From: Lachnospiraceae bacterium
GTDB lineage: Bacteria; Bacillota; Clostridia; Lachnospirales; Lachnospiraceae
Length of the DNA: 64,000 bases
Reading direction: 5' to 3'
NCBI GenBank assembly: GCA_017479935.1
Contig: JAFVBO010000096.1
Span: 1 to 64,000, forward strand
In this document: positions 1 through 8,136 of the stretch, piece after piece
Layout of the letters: every line of letters begins with the position of its first letter
Position numbering within the stretch: position 1 is the stretch's first letter
The notes under the pieces: generated by a model
The model's database searches: none
What the model saw: the letters and a program-made list of their open reading frames with translations, nothing else
What the model was told of the DNA's origin: nothing
Made by a program: the position numbers and the translations under genes

Positions 1-30
1 CCTGAGCCAGGATCAAACTCTCGTGTTCAA
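1..30 (-). rRNA. 16S rRNA, 5' end only (partial)
   Basis: The first 21 bases are the reverse complement of the universal 16S start (AGAGTTTGATCCTGGCTCAG). The gene is read leftward and only its first ~25-30 nt are in the window. The exact mature 5' end is not visible, so the right boundary is approximate. Two promoters lie upstream at 196-224 and 343-371. Confidence 0.95.
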
Positions 31-195
31 GTTTGTCCAGCCAGAACGAAGCTTAGCTTGTTCTGTCCGTAATTTACCTTTTTAAAAGGTTGTTTTTTGT
101 TCTTCTGAAATCTTCTTAAAAGAATTTTTCAGGGATGGTTATATTGTTCAGTTCTCAAGGTGCTTTGTTTGTTGCTCTCTCGAAGCGACCATGAA

Positions 196-224
196 AGGAT
201 ATCACTTTTGATTTCCTTTGTCAA
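196..224 (-). promoter_or_regulatory. rRNA operon promoter, proximal (P2)
   Basis: Read leftward: TTGACA (219-224), a 17-bp spacer and TATCCT (196-201). An A/T-rich tract upstream could act as an UP element. About 165 nt of leader separate it from 16S. The leader contains GCACCTTGAGAACTGAACAA, which resembles the leader sequence common before Firmicute 16S genes. Confidence 0.85.
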
Positions 225-342
225 GAACTTTTTTCAACTTTTTTGAAGAAGTTTTTTCGAAGCGGTGACGCTCATAAAAGAAATCCGTCTGTTGCCTCGT
301 TCAAAAGCTCTTGTGTGTCGGTCACTCCCGATCACTTGACGT

Positions 343-371
343 ATGATACCACCCGACCTTTCCTTTGTCAA
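343..371 (-). promoter_or_regulatory. rRNA operon promoter, distal (P1)
   Basis: Read leftward: TTGACA (366-371), a 17-bp spacer and TATCAT (343-348). It shares TTGACAAAGGAA with P2, giving the tandem promoter arrangement usual for rRNA operons. From 372 to 540 I see no gene and no convincing further promoter. There is also no clear terminator after cvpA, so read-through from the upstream operon into the rRNA leader is possible. Confidence 0.85.
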
Positions 372-540
372 CACAAATTTTTTGGGACTTTTTCGCCTCG
401 AACGCAAAAACCACAAGATATTGTACTCATGTGCCTTACATTTTTCTTCGAATTGTATCCGAAGGGGCCGATTGCATACAATATTTTGTGGTTTTACAGG
501 TTTACAGTCTTTGAAAAAAGTTTTTTCTTGTGGTCAAAAA

Positions 541-1428
541 TTACACTCTCACGCCAAATTCGACGAGGAGTTTGATCAGCAGGTTGTTCTGGTGCAGTAC
601 CTTCAGCACCTGCACTTCATCGATCGCCGCCAGCGCAATCTTCCCCCAGTCGGTCTGGCTTCCGAAGACCAGGATCACCAGCTCGATCAGCCACAGGAAG
701 AAGATTCCGCGCACAAGGCCCAAGACGCCCCCGGCTACGCGGTTTGCAAAGCTGATTAACGGAATGCTGCCCATCAGATCCAGCGCTCCTTTTACTATCT
801 GAAGCGCGATCAGCACGATCGCCAGCGTTGTCACGAAGACGATGGCGGTCACCACCAGGTTGGCGATGAATGTCGCCACGTACGCCGGATAATCCGCCGC
901 GCCCAGCTTTTCGTACGTCGACGCCTCGTTATTCTTCTCCAAGGCAGCCTTTAACGCCGGAATAGGCAGATACTGATCAATCAGTTCATTTAAAAAGGAA
1001 GTCTGTTCTTCCCCCGTCAAAGAAAACCCTTCCGGCAAAATAGACGCTATCTGATCGCCCAGGCCGGATATTTCCTCAGGAAGAAGCCCCTGCGCAGAGG
1101 ACGCGGCATCTGCAAACCCTTCCTGCAGGCCTGAAAAGCCCTGCTCCGTCAGATTGGGAATGGTCTCCTCCAAAACCGTGCGCACGGTTTTCTCTACATT
1201 TTCATAGACGATCTGTTCAAGCGGCGTCTTCTCCCGGATCAGATTTTCGATCGTCGGCTGAAGCAGCAGCACCAGCACCACGGCCAGAATAATCTGAACC
1301 ATGTCAAACGCGCTGCCCAAAAACCCCCGTGCAAAGCCCACGATCACGGAAACCAGCACAATTCCCGCAGCCACAATCAGCACGATCGTGGAGGGCTCTA
1401 ACGACTGCAGCGATTGCAATACATCCAT
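541..1428 (-). CDS. CvpA family membrane protein
   Basis: A 295-residue protein with an N-terminal hydrophobic helix (~16-32), a second at ~40-60, a long polar insert (~65-175), then two helices (~185-210 and ~235-258). It matches the CvpA (colicin V production/PF02674) layout, including the Gly-rich segment near GFARGFLGS after helix 1 and NRVAGGVLGLVRG before the last helix. The family is associated with cell-envelope functions in Firmicutes; the role here is unknown. The insert makes it longer than the usual ~160-180 residue CvpA. The start is supported by AAAGGTGAA just upstream. It is the last gene before the rRNA promoters and lies 53 bp downstream of the HAD gene, probably in the same transcript. 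Confidence 0.8.
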   Translation of the reverse strand: MDVLQSLQSLEPSTIVLIVAAGIVLVSVIVGFARGFLGSAFDMVQIILAVVLVLLLQPTIENLIREKTPLEQIVYENVEKTVRTVLEETIPNLTEQGFSGLQEGFADAASSAQGLLPEEISGLGDQIASILPEGFSLTGEEQTSFLNELIDQYLPIPALKAALEKNNEASTYEKLGAADYPAYVATFIANLVVTAIVFVTTLAIVLIALQIVKGALDLMGSIPLISFANRVAGGVLGLVRGIFFLWLIELVILVFGSQTDWGKIALAAIDEVQVLKVLHQNNLLIKLLVEFGVRV

Positions 1429-1481
1429 ACGTTCACCTTTCCTTTCCCCTGCTCCCCTTTCGCAGCAAGTATCTCTGCTTT

Positions 1482-2318
1482 TTACACGTTCCCTGCGACG
1501 ATGTCTTCGATGACCCGCGCCACACCGTCATCCTCATTCGAAGGCGCCACCTTGTCGGCGATCTTCTTTAAGCCTTCCTCGCCGTTTTCCATGGCAACGC
1601 CAAGGCCCGCCGCCGAAATCATGGCCGCGTCGTTATCTCCGTCCCCGAAGGCAGCGGTTTCCGACAAAGAAATGCCAAGATGCGCGCAAAGGGCTGCCAG
1701 ACCACGCCCCTTATCCGCCTCCTTGTGGTTGATTTCCAGGTTGTTGACGACGGAGCTTGTCACCTTGACGAACGGAAACGCTTCCGATATCTCTTTTCTG
1801 GCCCGGTCCTGCCGTTTCCTCTCCCCCGCCTCAAAAAACAGGTTGAATTTCTCCACTCCGCTCCCGGCCGCGATCTTTGCCCGCCCATCCGGGATGACGT
1901 TTCGGGTGCTTCTCACCAGCTCCCGCATCTCATCGGTCAGCACATGCGTTTCCATGAGTGTCTGGTTCTGCGGCTCCATATAGCCCCGGCCATCCGCGTA
2001 GAAATCTCTCATTCCTTTATACTGCTCCATGAAATCCCACACGAGAAGAGCCTCCTCCGCAGATAAAATACGCTTGTATAAAACGGTATTCTCTCTGGTA
2101 TCCCAGACAACGCCGCCGTTTAAGCTGATCACATACCGCATATAAGGAAGGGACATCAGCTCTTTCGGAAGCGCCGTCAAAAGGCGCCCGGTGGCAGGCA
2201 CCAGCACCACTCCTTTGTCCGCCGCCTCTTTCATGGCCCGAAAGCAGCGGTCCGAGATCCGCTTTCTGTCATCTAACAGCGTACCATCCAAATCAAAAGC
2301 AATCAATCGTATTTTCAA
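1482..2318 (-). CDS. HAD superfamily (Cof-type) sugar-phosphatase-like hydrolase
   Basis: A 278-residue protein. The N-terminal DLDGTLLDD is HAD motif I with the nucleophile and acid Asp. PATGR near residue 45 is motif II, a Lys in the NHKEADKGRGL region is motif III, and FGDGDNDAAM is motif IV. The Cof/IIB cap lies between motifs II and III. Such enzymes dephosphorylate small metabolites such as sugar phosphates or flavin precursors; the substrate cannot be read here. I chose the TTG start because GGAGAAACC lies directly upstream and the DLDGT motif follows 9 residues later. An in-frame ATG further upstream (2393) has no ribosome binding site and would add an unrelated tail. The intergenic region before it can form a long-range stem (2397-2462). 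Confidence 0.85.
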   Translation of the reverse strand: MKIRLIAFDLDGTLLDDRKRISDRCFRAMKEAADKGVVLVPATGRLLTALPKELMSLPYMRYVISLNGGVVWDTRENTVLYKRILSAEEALLVWDFMEQYKGMRDFYADGRGYMEPQNQTLMETHVLTDEMRELVRSTRNVIPDGRAKIAAGSGVEKFNLFFEAGERKRQDRARKEISEAFPFVKVTSSVVNNLEINHKEADKGRGLAALCAHLGISLSETAAFGDGDNDAAMISAAGLGVAMENGEEGLKKIADKVAPSNEDDGVARVIEDIVAGNV

Positions 2319-2396
2319 GGTTTCTCCTGCTCGCGTAAACGAGTTATTCGCACAGCGAAGTATTTTGCGCCCAGACATAATCGCAGAATGCAACAG

Positions 2397-2462
2397 CAGG
2401 CAGAGAATCCTATCCTGCCCGCTGTCTTTTCATGTCATCGGCGCCTGATATATCTCTGCCTG
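2397..2462 (-). other. Intercistronic stem-loop in the leader of the HAD gene
   Basis: CAGGCAGAGA at one end and TCTCTGCCTG at the other form a 10-bp perfect stem enclosing ~46 nt. It lies between the TPR gene stop and the HAD start. There is no U-run, so it is not an obvious intrinsic terminator. It could be a processing or attenuation element. Function unknown. Confidence 0.4.
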
Positions 2463-2478
2463 TTTCGTCTTTTCTTCC

Positions 2479-4992
2479 TTATTTATGCATGAAATGCTCT
2501 TCGCGCAAAATCAGAAAGCCATCCTTATTATACTTTCCGGAGAACACGCCGCGAAGGGACGGTTTTTCCGCCAGCTCCACCGCTTCGTCCGTGATATCCT
2601 TCGCCACTTCTTCCGAAAGCACGATGCCATCGTCCATCAGCTGCTCCGCACGGGCGTAGATGGCCAGGCTCGCCTTATCGTCCAGCTCGCACTCCAGCTG
2701 ATGCGCGTAATCCTCCACGCACTTCGCGAAGTCGCGCATGCTCATTTCGCCGGCAGGCGCTGCCTTTTTGGCAGTCGCGCGGGCTTTACCAGGGGCTTCT
2801 TCATCCCTTGACGTCCCGGCTTTTTTGCCGCCCTGCGCCGGCGCAGGTTTTTTCACGCCCTGCAAAGCGCCTTCCTTTTGTCCGGCGCTCTTTACGGATG
2901 CCTTCTCACGGATATAGCTGCAGATTCCACGCAGCGCGTCACAGGAGGGGATCAGCTTAGAAATACCGACCGCCGTATCAACCAGAACGATCACGTTATC
3001 CTCGTCCTTCTCCCGCAGTTCCCGCGCCAGATCCTCCACCGTGTCAATTGCCAGCACAGAGGCGTTTTCCACGATCAAATCCCGGCCGCCCAGCTTCGCG
3101 AAGGTTGCCAAAACCCCGCGCTCGTTTAAGCGGGAAGCAGACACCCGGGCCGCGCGCCCAGCCTCGGTTCCCCGGCGCTCATGAAGCTTTCTAATCGATT
3201 CCATCGCCCGCTCCGTGCGGGTACTCTCATCGCTCGCTTCCAAAAACGCGCAGCGCGCCGCTTTCTTCTCAGCAGCCGGAGCGGCTCCTGCTCTGCCTGA
3301 ATTTGCTGCCATCGGTTTCTCCTTTGCCTTGTTTTCTGTCTCTTCCTCTGCCGGTTTTTCGGCACGTGCCTGCTCTTCCTCCTGCGAACGATCGCCCGCC
3401 AGGGAAGGAGCCTGCTCTTTCGCCGTTTCTTCCGAACCGCTTTCATCCGGAGCCGATTCTTCGGACCTTCCATCGTCCAAAGCTTCCTTCGCCGCCTCTT
3501 CCTGCAGCTCTTTTTCCTTGCGCCGCAGCCCAAGACGCGCTTCCCGCTCCTCTTCCAGCATGTTCACCACGCTGTCCGGAGCCGAAATCTTCGGCCGTCT
3601 GTCGTAAGCGTCCGTTGTCTCCGAAACAGCTTCCTTTAAATAAGAAAGATCTTCCCCGGCTTCCGCCTCCGCTGCAGAAAGAGCGGATTCCAGATCCAGC
3701 CTGGGGCTTTCCTCTCCGCTGCTCAGCATGTTCTCGGCCTGCTTAAGCAGCTCCTCTAACGTCATGTCGGCGGGAATCTGCGGATCCTCCTCCGGCGCCG
3801 CGCCGTAGGAGAACGCTTCCTTCTCGCTCTCGTTTTCCAGGGAAGAAGCCTGCTTTACACTTGTTTCTACCGGCAGCTTTTCTTCCATTCCGGAAACGGG
3901 GGTATCCGGCGCCTTAGGCACTTCGGGCGCTAACTCTTCACCCAGGATATCGCCCGTGTCATCCGGCAGCTCTTCCCGGTGGTCCGGAATAAACTCAGCC
4001 GTCTTGGCTCCGGTTCTCTTCACTTCACTGGTGGCCCCACCGCTCCAGACAGGATCCCAGCGGCGATGCTCCGTCACATTCTTCTGATGCTCTTCTTCCG
4101 CGGCTTCCTTGATCACATCCAGATCGAGCGAGGGAATGACCTCGCCGGCATAGGCAAGCGCATCATGAATATCGTTTAACTCCCGCGTTGCTTCCGGGAC
4201 GATGGGGAGCTTCACTTCCTTGGTCTTTCCCAGCTTGGCCGCAAAACCCTCCTCGTCAAACTCCGGATCTGTGTATCCAGGCTCTTCCTTCATCATCGCG
4301 GCCAGGTTCTCGGAAAGCTCCTGCTGCTGCTGTAACGCAGCCACGTTCCACTGCTCCGTGATCCCGTGCTTATCTGTCTCCTGCAAAGGAGGCAGCACGG
4401 AATCGCTTCTGTCCGCCGTGTAGATCCCGTATTCTTCCTTCAGCGCCTTCGCCTTATTGACATACTCGCCGTCGCCAAACCATACGATGATCTCATCGCA
4501 CAGACGGACGCATTCTTCCTTCCGGCCCGCCTTCTGATAAAGCGCAGCCAGCTCGTACGCCCATCTTTCCTCAAACTCCCGGCGTTTGTACGCTTCCAGG
4601 ATGGAAATCTGTTTGTCGAGCGGCTCGCCTTTCGCGGCCGAGATTTCATAGCGCAGCACAAACTTGCCGGTATCATTGGGGGCAATCTCCTGATACTCCC
4701 TGAAATAGTCCTCCGCCTCCGCCAGGTTGCCTTCCTTGACGGCAAGCTCCGTCAGCCTGTAAACCATCCGGCGCCCTACCGGCACCTGTTCATAGGCGAT
4801 CAGAAGCGTCTCCCTGGCTTCCTTATAACGTCCAACCTTTTCGTACGCATCCGCGACCGTCGATAAAAGACGGGTATCGGTTACCTTTGACCAGTCGATC
4901 GCGTCCGCGATTTTAGCAGCGGAAACATAATCCCCCTTTTCCGCCATTTTTTTCAGCTTGTCTGTCCTTACGGCAAATTCATACTTATCCAC
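2479..4992 (-). CDS. TPR-repeat protein with long acidic linker, function unknown
   Basis: An 837-residue cytoplasmic protein with no signal peptide or membrane helix. Residues ~1-175 are TPR-like helix pairs (motifs such as YEKVGRYKEARETLL and YQKAGRKEECVRLC). Residues ~280-600 are acidic, low-complexity and probably disordered. Residues ~610-700 form a conserved-looking region (SRLNERGVLATFAKLGGRD...), followed by a basic Ala/Lys-rich linker and a C-terminal helical segment. The start is GTG with GAGGAGAG just upstream, 10 bp after recR, so it is translated with the dnaX-ybaB-recR operon. I do not recognise a named family. The context suggests only co-expression with recombination/replication genes, not a shared function. 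Confidence 0.7.
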   Translation of the reverse strand: MDKYEFAVRTDKLKKMAEKGDYVSAAKIADAIDWSKVTDTRLLSTVADAYEKVGRYKEARETLLIAYEQVPVGRRMVYRLTELAVKEGNLAEAEDYFREYQEIAPNDTGKFVLRYEISAAKGEPLDKQISILEAYKRREFEERWAYELAALYQKAGRKEECVRLCDEIIVWFGDGEYVNKAKALKEEYGIYTADRSDSVLPPLQETDKHGITEQWNVAALQQQQELSENLAAMMKEEPGYTDPEFDEEGFAAKLGKTKEVKLPIVPEATRELNDIHDALAYAGEVIPSLDLDVIKEAAEEEHQKNVTEHRRWDPVWSGGATSEVKRTGAKTAEFIPDHREELPDDTGDILGEELAPEVPKAPDTPVSGMEEKLPVETSVKQASSLENESEKEAFSYGAAPEEDPQIPADMTLEELLKQAENMLSSGEESPRLDLESALSAAEAEAGEDLSYLKEAVSETTDAYDRRPKISAPDSVVNMLEEEREARLGLRRKEKELQEEAAKEALDDGRSEESAPDESGSEETAKEQAPSLAGDRSQEEEQARAEKPAEEETENKAKEKPMAANSGRAGAAPAAEKKAARCAFLEASDESTRTERAMESIRKLHERRGTEAGRAARVSASRLNERGVLATFAKLGGRDLIVENASVLAIDTVEDLARELREKDEDNVIVLVDTAVGISKLIPSCDALRGICSYIREKASVKSAGQKEGALQGVKKPAPAQGGKKAGTSRDEEAPGKARATAKKAAPAGEMSMRDFAKCVEDYAHQLECELDDKASLAIYARAEQLMDDGIVLSEEVAKDITDEAVELAEKPSLRGVFSGKYNKDGFLILREEHFMHK

Positions 4993-5002
4993 GGTTCTCT
5001 CC

Positions 5003-5599
5003 TCAAAGTTCCTTGCGCCCCTCGAGCGCACGCGTCAGGGTAATTTCATCTATATTTTCCAAATCTCCGCCCACCGGAACCCCGCTCGCAATCCGGGTGA
5101 CAGGTATGCCGGTCGGCTTGATCAGTTTGCTGATATACATGGCCGTGGTCTCTCCCTCCAGGCTGGAGTTTGTGGCGATGATCACTTCTTTCACATCGCC
5201 GGCGAGCCGCGTCATGAGTTCTTTTAAGCGGATTTCATTCGGTCCGATCCCCAGGGCAGGCGAAATAGCTCCGTGAAGCACATGGTATACGCCTTCATAT
5301 CGCCCCGTTTTCTCATACGCGGCCAGATCCCGGGTGTTTTCCACCACCATGATAACCTTATGGTCCCGTTTCTCGTTTCGGCAGATCGGGCAGATTTCTT
5401 CATCTGTCAGATTAAAGCATTCCCGACAGTAATGTACATTCTTTTTTGCGTCCACCATCGTTCCCGCAAGACGTTCCACCTCCGCTTCGGGCATGGCCAG
5501 AATGTGGAAAGCCATCCGCTGCGCGGACTTGCGCCCGATCCCGGGCAGGCGGGAAAGCTCTTCGATGAGCGCGTTGATACGACTGCTGTAAAAATCCAT
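5003..5599 (-). CDS. recR: Recombination mediator RecR
   Basis: A 198-residue protein, the normal RecR length. An N-terminal helix-hairpin-helix (LPGIGRKSAQRMAF, ~17-30) is followed by a C4 zinc finger (CREC...CPIC, ~57-72). Then comes a Toprim domain with VVENTRD and the TNSSLEGETTAMY region, and a C-terminal Walker-B-like segment. RecR works with RecO/RecF to load RecA on gapped DNA. It starts 2 bp after the ybaB stop and is followed 10 bp later by the TPR gene. The order dnaX-ybaB-recR is one of the best conserved gene strings in bacteria, which supports the call. Confidence 0.97.
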   Translation of the reverse strand: MDFYSSRINALIEELSRLPGIGRKSAQRMAFHILAMPEAEVERLAGTMVDAKKNVHYCRECFNLTDEEICPICRNEKRDHKVIMVVENTRDLAAYEKTGRYEGVYHVLHGAISPALGIGPNEIRLKELMTRLAGDVKEVIIATNSSLEGETTAMYISKLIKPTGIPVTRIASGVPVGGDLENIDEITLTRALEGRKEL

Positions 5600-5601
5600 C
5601 G

Positions 5602-5955
5602 TTAGAAGAGTCCATTCAAGCTGCTGCCCAGCCCGCCGGTAAACTGGCCCATCGCCTCCTGCGTGGCCGTCTCCATCATGCGGAGTGCCTCATTCACCGC
5701 CGCCATGATCAGATCCTGCAGCATTTCCACATCGTCCGAATCCACCACTTCCTCTTTTAACTTCACCGCGACCACTTCCTTCTTGCCGGAAACCGTCACT
5801 TCCACGGCGCCGCCGCCGGCGGAAGCCGTATAGGTCTTTTCCTCCAGATCTTTCTGGGTCTCCTCCATCTGACGCTGCATGCGCTGTGCCTGCTTCATCA
5901 GATTGTTCATATTTCCGGGCATTCCCATGCCGTTAAAACCGCCTCGTTTCGCCAT
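5602..5955 (-). CDS. YbaB/EbfC family nucleoid-associated protein
   Basis: A 117-residue protein. It has a Met/Gln/Asn-rich N-terminus (GMPGNMNNLMKQAQRMQRQM), then the YbaB core with EVTVSGKKEVVAVKL and a C-terminal helix ending in the Gly-rich GGLGSSLNGLF tail. YbaB/EbfC proteins are dimeric DNA-binding proteins. It sits between dnaX (3 bp) and recR (2 bp), the canonical position. Confidence 0.95.
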   Translation of the reverse strand: MAKRGGFNGMGMPGNMNNLMKQAQRMQRQMEETQKDLEEKTYTASAGGGAVEVTVSGKKEVVAVKLKEEVVDSDDVEMLQDLIMAAVNEALRMMETATQEAMGQFTGGLGSSLNGLF

Positions 5956-5958
5956 TTT

Positions 5959-7539
5959 CTATTCCTCCGTCTCTATAGGCATTAAAATTTTTTCCGCAGC
6001 CTCCTCGCGGCTGACATAAGTGGTTTTCTCCTGCTCGCCGCCATGCATAAGGGCTGTCTCAAAATGTATACTCTTCCCGAAATGCTCCGCCACATATTTT
6101 TCCATCTCCTGGAGTTTTTCGGGGCGATTGACAATAAAATATTTTCCTTTTTCCGTGAAGCAAAGCCGCATGGTCGAATTCTCCATCGGCTCAACCTGGC
6201 AGCTTGCAAGCGCCGGCTGCATGGTACCGCCCAAATCCCGGAGCATTTTCCTCCAGTTGCTCATAATAGCCTGGTAATCCGCATACACCGCCGGCTCTAA
6301 TTCCACCACGCGCTCTTCTTTCGGCCCGGCCTCTTCTTCCGCGTCTTTCGCCAAAGCGCCTCCCGCTTCCTGCCGGAAAACCACGCCTTTTTCTATTTTT
6401 GCTTCCACACGGTCAAGGCGCTGTAGAACAGATTCCAGGTCCTTTTCCATCTCCGGCCGGCACAGACGAATGATCGCCATCTCCAGAAGCACGCGCTTAT
6501 TCACCGCATAGCGCATCTGATTCAGCAGATCCGAGAACAGCCGGATATAGCGCATCAGCGTATCCATTTCCGCTAACGGCTCTTCCTCTTTCAGCGTCTT
6601 TAAATCCTCGGCGGACATTTCCAGGGAGTCCTCCTCCCCGTCCGCGGCCTTCACCAGCATCATGTTCCGGAGATACCAGACAAAATCCGACGCAAACTGC
6701 GACAGATCGCGCCCTCTCTCCGTAATCTCCTCCACAACCTTCAGGCACGCGAGCGCTTCCCCGGCCACCGCGTTTCGGAAGAGATGGCTGAACATCTCTG
6801 TATTCACGGCCCCCAAAGAATCCAGAACCCGGTCAAAGGTCAGCTCTTTGCCTGCGTGAAACGCAATGCACTGATCCAGCAAGCTGATGGCGTCGCGAAA
6901 AGACCCGTCGCCCTTTCTGGCGATAAACTTTAACGCCTTTTCCTCTGCAGGCACACCTTCCGCATCGGTCATCTCCCGCAGACGATCATAGATCGTCTCC
7001 AAAGGGGCCCGCCTGAAATCGTACCGCTGGCAGCGGGACAGCACCGTGATCGGGATCTTGTTCGGCTCCGTTGTCGCCAGGATAAAGATCACATAGGACG
7101 GCGGCTCCTCTAACGTCTTTAGGAGGGCATTGAAGGCGCTGCCGGACAGCATGTGCACCTCATCGATGATATACACGCGGTATTTTCCCTCCGTGGGCGA
7201 GTATTTGATTTCCTCCCGCAGGTCGCGGATATTGTCCACGCCGTTGTTGGACGCGGCATCGATCTCGCTCACGTTCATGGAGGCTTCCCGGGCGATAGCC
7301 TGGCAGGAGGCGCACTTCCCGCACGGGCTCCCGTTCTCCGGATGCTCACAGTTGACGGCCCTGGCAAAAATTTTGGCCACCGTCGTCTTTCCGGTTCCCC
7401 GCGTTCCGCAGAACAGGTAGGCATGTCCGATCCGCCCGGTTTCAATTTGATTTTTTAAGGTTGTCACGATGGGGTCCTGTCCCTTTACGTCTTCAAACGT
7501 GGTCGGACGCCATTTTCGGTACAACGCGGTATAGGACAT
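5959..7539 (-). CDS. dnaX: DNA polymerase III subunits gamma/tau
   Basis: A 526-residue clamp-loader ATPase. YRKWRP at the N-terminus, Walker A GTRGTGKTT (~45-53), a zinc module with Cys in CEHPENGSPCGKCASC, Walker B YIIDEVHML, and sensor 1/SRC (LSRCQRYDF) are all present. Domain III follows, then a short tau-like tail to residue 526. I saw no slippery A-run likely to give a separate gamma product, but did not check this exhaustively. First gene of the dnaX-ybaB-recR transcript, with its own promoter at 7612-7640. Confidence 0.97.
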   Translation of the reverse strand: MSYTALYRKWRPTTFEDVKGQDPIVTTLKNQIETGRIGHAYLFCGTRGTGKTTVAKIFARAVNCEHPENGSPCGKCASCQAIAREASMNVSEIDAASNNGVDNIRDLREEIKYSPTEGKYRVYIIDEVHMLSGSAFNALLKTLEEPPSYVIFILATTEPNKIPITVLSRCQRYDFRRAPLETIYDRLREMTDAEGVPAEEKALKFIARKGDGSFRDAISLLDQCIAFHAGKELTFDRVLDSLGAVNTEMFSHLFRNAVAGEALACLKVVEEITERGRDLSQFASDFVWYLRNMMLVKAADGEEDSLEMSAEDLKTLKEEEPLAEMDTLMRYIRLFSDLLNQMRYAVNKRVLLEMAIIRLCRPEMEKDLESVLQRLDRVEAKIEKGVVFRQEAGGALAKDAEEEAGPKEERVVELEPAVYADYQAIMSNWRKMLRDLGGTMQPALASCQVEPMENSTMRLCFTEKGKYFIVNRPEKLQEMEKYVAEHFGKSIHFETALMHGGEQEKTTYVSREEAAEKILMPIETEE

Positions 7540-7611
7540 TCTTTCCCTCCACCAGTCTCTTCTTCATCGGACGCGGTCAGCCGTTTATCCGGTGCGTCCT
7601 CATTTGGACTC

Positions 7612-7640
7612 ATTATACAAAAGAATTCCCCTCGGGGCAA
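7612..7640 (-). promoter_or_regulatory. Promoter of the dnaX operon
   Basis: Read leftward: TTGCCC (7635-7640), a 17-bp spacer and a consensus TATAAT (7612-7617), about 70 bp upstream of the dnaX start. It drives dnaX, ybaB, recR, the TPR gene and probably the HAD and cvpA genes. Confidence 0.75.
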
Positions 7641-7693
7641 GGGGAAATGAAAAAATGGGCTGCTCTGCTTCATGCTCATTTTGTTGCCACTCG

Positions 7694-7744
7694 GATACAA
7701 AAGCCCCCCGTGGAGAGTTTACTCTCCACGGAGGGCTTTGTATC
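7694..7744 (-). terminator. Rho-independent terminator after the SRP RNA
   Basis: A near-perfect palindrome, GATACAAAGCCCTCCGTGG...CCACGGGGGGCTTTTGTATC, with a TTTT tract within the descending arm. It lies just downstream of the SRP RNA 3' end and upstream of the dnaX promoter. Confidence 0.8.
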
Positions 7745-7764
7745 CTCGTTCGGTTTTCATAAAA

Positions 7765-8035
7765 GTGCCCGTACATCCGGCTTTGAAATACTCACAACAG
7801 ACGTTACCTTCGCAGTTAGCTCAGCCCAGGCACCCTTACGGCACCCGAAAGCTCCCGCTTAGTGCTGCTCCATTCCTGACCTGACACGGTTCACGGGTTT
7901 CCGTCGCGTAAGACCCGAACATCAACGCCACTTACAAAGGGCAGCTCCGCCATGAAATACCCCGGGGCCGGATATCACTCCTGCTGTAGCGGGTTGCAGG
8001 TACAGGGCACCGCTATCTCCCCAGCTGTACGGACC
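7765..8035 (-). ncRNA. ffs: Signal recognition particle RNA, large Gram-positive type
   Basis: Read leftward, the RNA contains the conserved SRP domain (GTCAGGTC...GGAA...GAGCAGCA), which binds Ffh and forms the apical hairpin. The two ends pair: GTCCGTACA at the 5' end with TGTACGGGC at the 3' end, setting the boundaries at ~8035 and ~7765. About 270 nt, matching the long scRNA-type SRP RNA of Firmicutes with an Alu-like domain. A perfect promoter precedes it and a terminator follows. In many Firmicutes this gene adjoins dnaX, as here. Confidence 0.93.
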
Positions 8036-8040
8036 AAAAT

Positions 8041-8069
8041 AGTATAACGTCTTCCCCGCCTTTTGTCAA
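8041..8069 (-). promoter_or_regulatory. Promoter of the SRP RNA
   Basis: Read leftward: TTGACA (8064-8069), a 17-bp spacer and TATACT (8041-8046). Transcription would begin ~7 bp on, at the base-paired 5' end of the RNA. Confidence 0.9.
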
Positions 8070-8136
8070 ATGCTAAATAAAACATCCGGAATCCCGTGCT
8101 ACTATTCGCCGGTCAACAGGAACGATTCCGGTTACA

